NCBI GenBank assembly: GCA_900765465.1
Contig: CAAFRM010000306.1
Span: forward strand, 1-9,429
From: an uncultured Prevotella sp.
Lineage (GTDB): Bacteria > Bacteroidota > Bacteroidia > Bacteroidales > Bacteroidaceae
Direction: 5' to 3'
DNA length: 9,429 nt
Every line of letters starts with the position of its first letter. Position 1 is the first letter of the stretch. The position numbers and the translations under genes were made by a program. This document shows positions 7,001 through 9,429 of the stretch, piece by piece. The notes under the pieces were generated by a model, which was not told the origin of the DNA, did no database searches, and saw only the letters and a list, made by a program, of their open reading frames with translations.

Positions 7001-7802
7001 AATCATAGATAAACACCCGCAGGGCTGTACCAGCCAGCAGATGATTTCCCACCGCAGCCATGCAGAGCATCGCCATTCCCTTGGTAGCCTTTGCCAAAGG
7101 ATTATCGTTGGCTTTCTTGTAAGCAATAAGATTCTGCGAAATAACCTGAAAGCCCGAATTGCGGTAACCCACCCAGAGATTATCACCATGATCCTTGAAG
7201 GTAGCACTCACCACCTCTACGGGTTTGCGCAAGATAGAAAGGTCTTTTGGAAGCGAAGTCTGGAAATGATTGGGCTGTATCTGCCGATGGGATGGCGTAA
7301 TCTTCTCATCCCCACTGATATGATAGGTACGGCTGCCATCGCTTACCAGCACCGTCATCGAATCATCTTTTTCCCTGCCATCCTCTATAGCCACGATGTT
7401 ATCATGATCATCGGGCAGGGCGATGCGATGGAAGCGGTAAGCCCCCACATACCGGGCGAGTCCATTCTGCGTACCCACCCACATTCTGCCGGCTTTATCA
7501 AGATGAAGCACGTTGATATAGTCATCGGGCAGGGCTGTGGTATCCTTGATATCGTGGCTGAACTGCACGAAGTTCTTGCCATCATATACATTGACACCAG
7601 CCGATGTACCAATCCACATCAGCTCTCGCCTATCGCAAGCAATAGACGTAACGCTCTGCGACGAGAGCATATTATCTTTCGTCGTCTGTTTTCCTTTTTC
7701 CTGCAGTGCCCTCAGCGTAGTACTTCTGCCCAGGTCAAAATAATAGCTGGCAGCAAGCAGGCAGAACATGACTGCGAATATGATAACTATCGCCTTTTTC
7801 AT
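4071..7802 (-). CDS. Hybrid two-component system (HTCS) sensor kinase/response regulator with AraC-type output
   Basis: A 1243-aa one-chain regulator that senses, usually, an oligosaccharide in the periplasm and activates polysaccharide-use genes. Domain order: N-terminal membrane anchor (about 4-22); degenerate Reg_prop beta-propeller sensor (about 48-570, repeats such as LMWIGTSAGVNVYDG and MWVGTQNGLARY); Y_Y_Y domain (about 585-664, EGYDHDW, NLTPGKYTF); transmembrane helix (about 672-693) and coiled linker; HisKA with phospho-acceptor H728 in HEFRNP; HATPase with N845 and GWGTGIGL (903-910); receiver (994-1110) with acidic pocket near D1001, phospho-acceptor D1043, T1073 and K1095; AraC helix-turn-helix (about 1140-1243, ending FGVSPSEYQ). 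All key catalytic residues are present, so it should be active. The start at 7802 gives the MKKAIVIIF anchor; an upstream in-frame ATG at 7820 overlaps the promoter. The ligand is unknown; the nearby GH43 and GH97 genes are candidate targets. Confidence 0.95.
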   Translation of the reverse strand: MKKAIVIIFAVMFCLLAASYYFDLGRSTTLRALQEKGKQTTKDNMLSSQSVTSIACDRRELMWIGTSAGVNVYDGKNFVQFSHDIKDTTALPDDYINVLHLDKAGRMWVGTQNGLARYVGAYRFHRIALPDDHDNIVAIEDGREKDDSMTVLVSDGSRTYHISGDEKITPSHRQIQPNHFQTSLPKDLSILRKPVEVVSATFKDHGDNLWVGYRNSGFQVISQNLIAYKKANDNPLAKATKGMAMLCMAAVGNHLLAGTALRVFIYDLQNRRIGQIPFRNIFDSVPAPQKINLNNIVKYDDEHAWMVSGHQVASCRISDECADVLHKSPVLKSLLGYGLKVGDTLYVCSEGGKLLRFRFDNLQPDTIPVPSAYYDHETKMEKLADGNILLFMQGMHLAILSPKTGKIKEMKVAGMPEYGNFDPAFAKLDSYGMVWLGTKRDGLYLIDMKRKSMRSAKVLNDTHIEGMVEDRNRQLWVTTMRDAFFVTSKSKVFMMNSLLSASQDHDDWQFYNNSICLSPDGDVVFGSSMGCKFMPQEAMYTDFMQTPAGIHAAELLNIYGMEVKKTDGKVLAATDEVSHLDSYTFAYDENDLRFNFYYPSFSRRSALMCQYKLEGYDHDWQMPTYGKEAHYSNLTPGKYTFRLRLISAPDKPALSERTVEIIIKPAPWQSSAAWLLYSGIIALVLHILNTFYLRARTNRLHLLQEQQEREREKLAKEMNMRFFANVAHEFRNPITIIAGPLMTLNADKALPQSVHRTLNHVCMSVNRMLRLIDQMLDFNQLETDELRLKVAEVDVIEALRQQVTAFGDSARIKGIKLELVKQSADYRMWLDFDKLEKILGNLFTNALKHTGPGGVIRIQAGVKDKMLEISVFNSGKAIKEDKLQDVFKRYYQLADTQNPNLYGWGTGIGLYYVKRLVELHHGSITVKNVHAVSETSAEASLRNGVEFCFCLPMDRSIYNKVEIAEQEKRVMQIPLSADCSMEAKPEENKKMNRPKILVVDDDVDVAQYLRHIFASDYEVVNRYSAEEALADLEEVKPDLILSDIIMDKMSGYEFCRVLKNDLMFSHIPVILITAMSKMSEQIEGLKLGAVAYVTKPFDPAYLKALVVSQLQNMQTLRQRLGESTETQTLSKKVADTLSEQDRKFMDELYQLMEKHSKEQDLSVSTMCKDMLISPAKFNYKVKELTGETPGTFFRKYKLNRAAVLLREGKLNVSEIAVLTGFSTAAHFSVAFKKQFGVSPSEYQ

Positions 7803-7807
7803 GCCTA

Positions 7808-7838
7808 CAAAATTACACATTATTATCGAATAAACAAA
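7808..7838 (-). promoter_or_regulatory. Promoter of the HTCS gene, predicting a leaderless or very short leader
   Basis: On the minus strand TTTG (7838-7835), 19 bp, then TAATTTTG (7815-7808): a complete consensus match. The -7 box ends only 5 nt before the ATG at 7802, so the transcript should begin at or within a few bases of the start codon. The spacer begins TTTATTCGATAATA. Confidence 0.6.
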
Positions 7839-7854
7839 AATTAATTTGAATTAT

Positions 7855-7885
7855 TTTGTGTTTTCTTGAATTTAAAGTATCTTTG
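7855..7885 (+). promoter_or_regulatory. Promoter of the threonine ammonia-lyase gene
   Basis: TTTG (7855-7858), exactly 19 bp, then TATCTTTG (7878-7885): full consensus. Transcription should begin near 7890-7895, leaving a leader of about 55-60 nt. The promoter is divergent from that of the HTCS, with the two -33 boxes only 16 bp apart. Confidence 0.8.
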
Positions 7886-7898
7886 CAGGCAAAATCTC

Positions 7899-7917
7899 TC
7901 AGGAGAGTATTTCCTGA
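7899..7917 (+). promoter_or_regulatory. Small hairpin in the threonine ammonia-lyase leader
   Basis: TCAGGA (7899-7904), 7-nt loop, TCCTGA (7912-7917): a perfect 6-bp stem close to the predicted 5' end of the mRNA. It is too short to be a riboswitch or attenuator on its own and may only stabilise the transcript. An alternative CTCTC/GAGAG pairing overlaps it. Confidence 0.3.
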
Positions 7918-7948
7918 CAGACTACAGAATAAAAGCATATCAACCATT

Positions 7949-9148
7949 ATGTTACAACTTGACAATTTCTACAAGGCTCGCTTCGTGCTGAGCAAGGTGA
8001 TTAGAAAAACTGAGCTGGTTCACACACCAAGAATCAACCTAGAGAGTGATGTTTATCTGAAACCGGAATGTCTCCAGAAGACAGGTTCGTTCAAGATTCG
8101 TGGTGCGTATTATAAGATTTCTCAACTCTCTAAGGAGGAGAAGGAGAAAGGAGTGATTGCTTGTTCGGCAGGCAACCATGCACAGGGTGTGGCGCTCGGA
8201 GCCACTGCCATGGGGGTAAAGAGCCTCATCTGCTTGCCTGAAGGTGCACCTATCTCGAAGGTAGAAGCTACCAAGCGATTGGGTGCCGAGGTCTGTCTGG
8301 TTCCGGGTGTCTATGACGACGCTTACCAGAAAGCCTTGGAGTTGAAGGATGAATTTGGTTATACCTTCGTGCATCCTTTTGATGATGAGAATGTGATTGC
8401 CGGTCAGGGAACCATCGGACTGGAGATTCTCGACCAGTTGCCTGATGTAGAAGCGGTCGTTGTACCAGTAGGCGGTGGCGGCTTGATTTCAGGAGTGGCT
8501 TTCGCCATCAAGTCATTGAACCCGAACGTAAAGGTTTATGGTGTTCAGGCTGAGGGAGCGGCGAGCATGGTTCAGAGTCTTCACGACCATAAACAGGAGA
8601 AATTGCCTTCTGTGGCAACCGTTGCCGATGGCATCGCCGTGAAGGAACCGGGAAAACTCACCTTCGAAACCTGCTCCAACTATGTGGACGAAATCGTAAC
8701 CGTGAGCGAGGACGAGATTTGCGCTGCCATCCTGAAACTTCTTGAAAGCGAGAAGATGGTGGCAGAAGGTGCCGGTGCGGCAAGTGTAGCTGCCGTGATG
8801 TACAACAAGGTGCCGGTGAAGGGCAAGAAAACCATCTGCGTGGTTAGTGGCGGTAACATCGATGTAACCATCCTGAACCGTGTCATCAACCGCGGTCTCT
8901 CGAAGAGCGGACGCCTCTGCACCATAGAGATGGAGCTTGACGACAAGCCGGGCGAGCTGGTGGAAGTGGCATCCGTCATCGCAAGTTTGGGCGGCAACAT
9001 CACGGGAGTTCATCACGACCGTTCTGCCAATCGCAACAAGGTGAATGCCTGCGTGCTCCGACTCACAATGGAGACCCGTGACGCAGCCCATGTCAAGGAA
9101 ATCAAGAGTGGCCTGGAACAGAAAGGTTTCCATCTCTGGATTGTATAA
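7949..9148 (+). CDS. ilvA: Threonine ammonia-lyase (threonine dehydratase), PLP-dependent, with C-terminal ACT domain
   Basis: Converts L-threonine (and often L-serine) to 2-oxobutanoate (or pyruvate) plus ammonia in the cytoplasm; it is the first step toward isoleucine or a threonine catabolic step. The 399-aa protein has the fold-type II PLP core: lysine K49 in TGSFKIRGA forms the Schiff base, SAGNHAQG (73-80) and the glycine loop GGGGLISG (175-182) bind substrate and phosphate, and SGGN (300-303) contacts the cofactor. Residues about 322-399 form one ACT domain (ELDDKPGELVEVASVI), suggesting allosteric amino-acid control. This single-ACT, roughly 400-aa form differs from E. coli IlvA (about 514 aa, two ACT-like modules) and TdcB (about 330 aa, none), so biosynthetic versus catabolic role is open. 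The frame is open from 7856, but that part overlaps the promoter, so the ATG at 7949 is chosen. It probably shares an mRNA with the RidA gene 72 nt downstream. Confidence 0.94.
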   Translation: MLQLDNFYKARFVLSKVIRKTELVHTPRINLESDVYLKPECLQKTGSFKIRGAYYKISQLSKEEKEKGVIACSAGNHAQGVALGATAMGVKSLICLPEGAPISKVEATKRLGAEVCLVPGVYDDAYQKALELKDEFGYTFVHPFDDENVIAGQGTIGLEILDQLPDVEAVVVPVGGGGLISGVAFAIKSLNPNVKVYGVQAEGAASMVQSLHDHKQEKLPSVATVADGIAVKEPGKLTFETCSNYVDEIVTVSEDEICAAILKLLESEKMVAEGAGAASVAAVMYNKVPVKGKKTICVVSGGNIDVTILNRVINRGLSKSGRLCTIEMELDDKPGELVEVASVIASLGGNITGVHHDRSANRNKVNACVLRLTMETRDAAHVKEIKSGLEQKGFHLWIV

Positions 9149-9190
9149 TGTTTAATGTTAAGTGTTTAATATTAAGTGTTAAGTATTAAA
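9149..9190 (+). repeat. Three tandem 14-bp AT-rich repeats
   Basis: Immediately after the lyase stop codon: TGTTTAATGTTAAG (9149-9162), TGTTTAATATTAAG (9163-9176) and the diverged TGTTAAGTATTAAA (9177-9190). The first two differ at one base. No function is evident; similar TTAAGTGTT-type spacers are familiar from Bacteroidales intergenic regions. Confidence 0.75.
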
Positions 9191-9193
9191 TTG

Positions 9194-9214
9194 TAAATTA
9201 TAAATTATATATTA
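9194..9214 (+). repeat. Three tandem 7-bp AT-rich repeats
   Basis: TAAATTA (9194-9200), TAAATTA (9201-9207), TATATTA (9208-9214), ending 6 nt before the RidA ATG. The unstructured A/T-rich stretch could serve as the translation-initiation region, because no Shine-Dalgarno sequence is visible and Bacteroidetes often rely on A-rich unstructured leaders. Confidence 0.55.
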
Positions 9215-9220
9215 AAGATC

Positions 9221-9429
9221 ATGAACGCAATTCACACAGACAATGCGCCTGCAGCTATCGGACCATATAGCCAGGCTATCGAAGTAAACGGTTTCGTATT
9301 TGCATCAGGTCAGATTCCTATCGACCCAGCAACAGGTAATTTCGTAGAGGGTGGCATCAAGGAGCAGACTCGCCAGAGCCTCACCAACGCCCAGAACATC
9401 CTGAAGGCAGCAGGTACCGACCTTTCTCA
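9221..9429 (+). CDS. ridA: RidA family reactive imine/enamine deaminase (C-terminus outside window)
   Basis: RidA (YjgF/YER057c/UK114) hydrolyses 2-aminoacrylate and 2-iminobutanoate/2-iminopropanoate, released by threonine/serine dehydratase, to 2-oxo acids, so protecting PLP enzymes from damage. The first 69 residues are visible of a family length near 125-130: the start TDNAPAAIGPYSQAI, strand FVFASGQIPIDPATG and helix QTRQSLTNAQNILKAAG are hallmark segments. The conserved catalytic arginine (about residue 105) lies beyond the window, so its presence, and hence Rid1-type deaminase activity, cannot be confirmed here. It follows the threonine ammonia-lyase on the same strand with no TAnnTTTG box in the gap, which suggests co-transcription and matches the known functional link. 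Confidence 0.93.
   Translation, partial: MNAIHTDNAPAAIGPYSQAIEVNGFVFASGQIPIDPATGNFVEGGIKEQTRQSLTNAQNILKAAGTDLS

Noticed and set aside
4605..7844. A 1079-codon open frame on the plus strand, antisense to the HTCS gene
   Set aside because: It is codon-register aligned with the HTCS frame, so it stays open simply because the HTCS avoids TTA, CTA and TCA codons. The translation has no recognisable domain and is rich in His, Ile and Arg, as expected of antisense reading.
7856..7948. N-terminal extension of the threonine ammonia-lyase by 31 codons
   Set aside because: The extension covers the TATCTTTG promoter box and the predicted start site, and the family normally begins near the MLQLDNFYKA segment.
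7886..7948. Attenuator or T-box-like leader upstream of the lyase
   Set aside because: The leader is only about 60 nt, has one 6-bp hairpin, and shows no run of Ile/Thr codons in a leader peptide and no U-tract.

Overview
The window looks like a chromosomal segment from a Bacteroidales bacterium, most likely Prevotella/Segatella. The evidence is the Bacteroidetes-type promoter signature (TTTG, 19 bp, TAnnTTTG) at several gene starts, the absence of clear Shine-Dalgarno sequences, a hybrid two-component system (HTCS) regulator of the kind typical of gut Bacteroidetes, and secreted GH97 and GH43 glycoside hydrolases. The genus is an inference from style and codon use and was not tested by a search.

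Layout. Positions 1-1337 (minus) hold the N-terminal two thirds of a secreted GH97 glycosidase, cut by the window edge. Positions 1588-2673 (minus) encode a secreted GH43 enzyme. A short divergent promoter region follows, then a plus-strand Cof-type HAD phosphatase (2843-3667). Positions 3668-4070 contain no convincing gene but are rich in structure: a perfect 17-bp inverted repeat, a possible bidirectional terminator, an orphan promoter-like -7 box and several hairpins. Positions 4071-7802 (minus) encode a 1243-aa HTCS carrying sensor propeller, Y_Y_Y domain, kinase, receiver and AraC-type DNA-binding domain in one chain. Back-to-back promoters at 7808-7885 separate it from a plus-strand threonine ammonia-lyase with a C-terminal ACT domain (7949-9148). 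After an AT-rich tandem-repeat spacer comes the start of a RidA-type imine deaminase (9221 to the window end).

How the genes fit together. GH97, GH43 and the HTCS all read leftward and form a small carbohydrate-use neighbourhood. There is no SusC/SusD pair here, so this is either the flank of a polysaccharide utilisation locus or scattered accessory enzymes; that the HTCS controls the two hydrolases is plausible but unproven. The threonine ammonia-lyase/RidA pair is a well-understood metabolic partnership: the lyase releases reactive enamine/imine intermediates and RidA hydrolyses them to 2-oxo acids.

I found no clear novel defence, mobile or biosynthetic system. The points most worth a second look are non-coding: the inverted repeat at 3691-3741, the structured region with an orphan promoter at 3883-4073, a predicted leaderless HTCS transcript, and a TTTATTC element at nearly the same position in three promoters.
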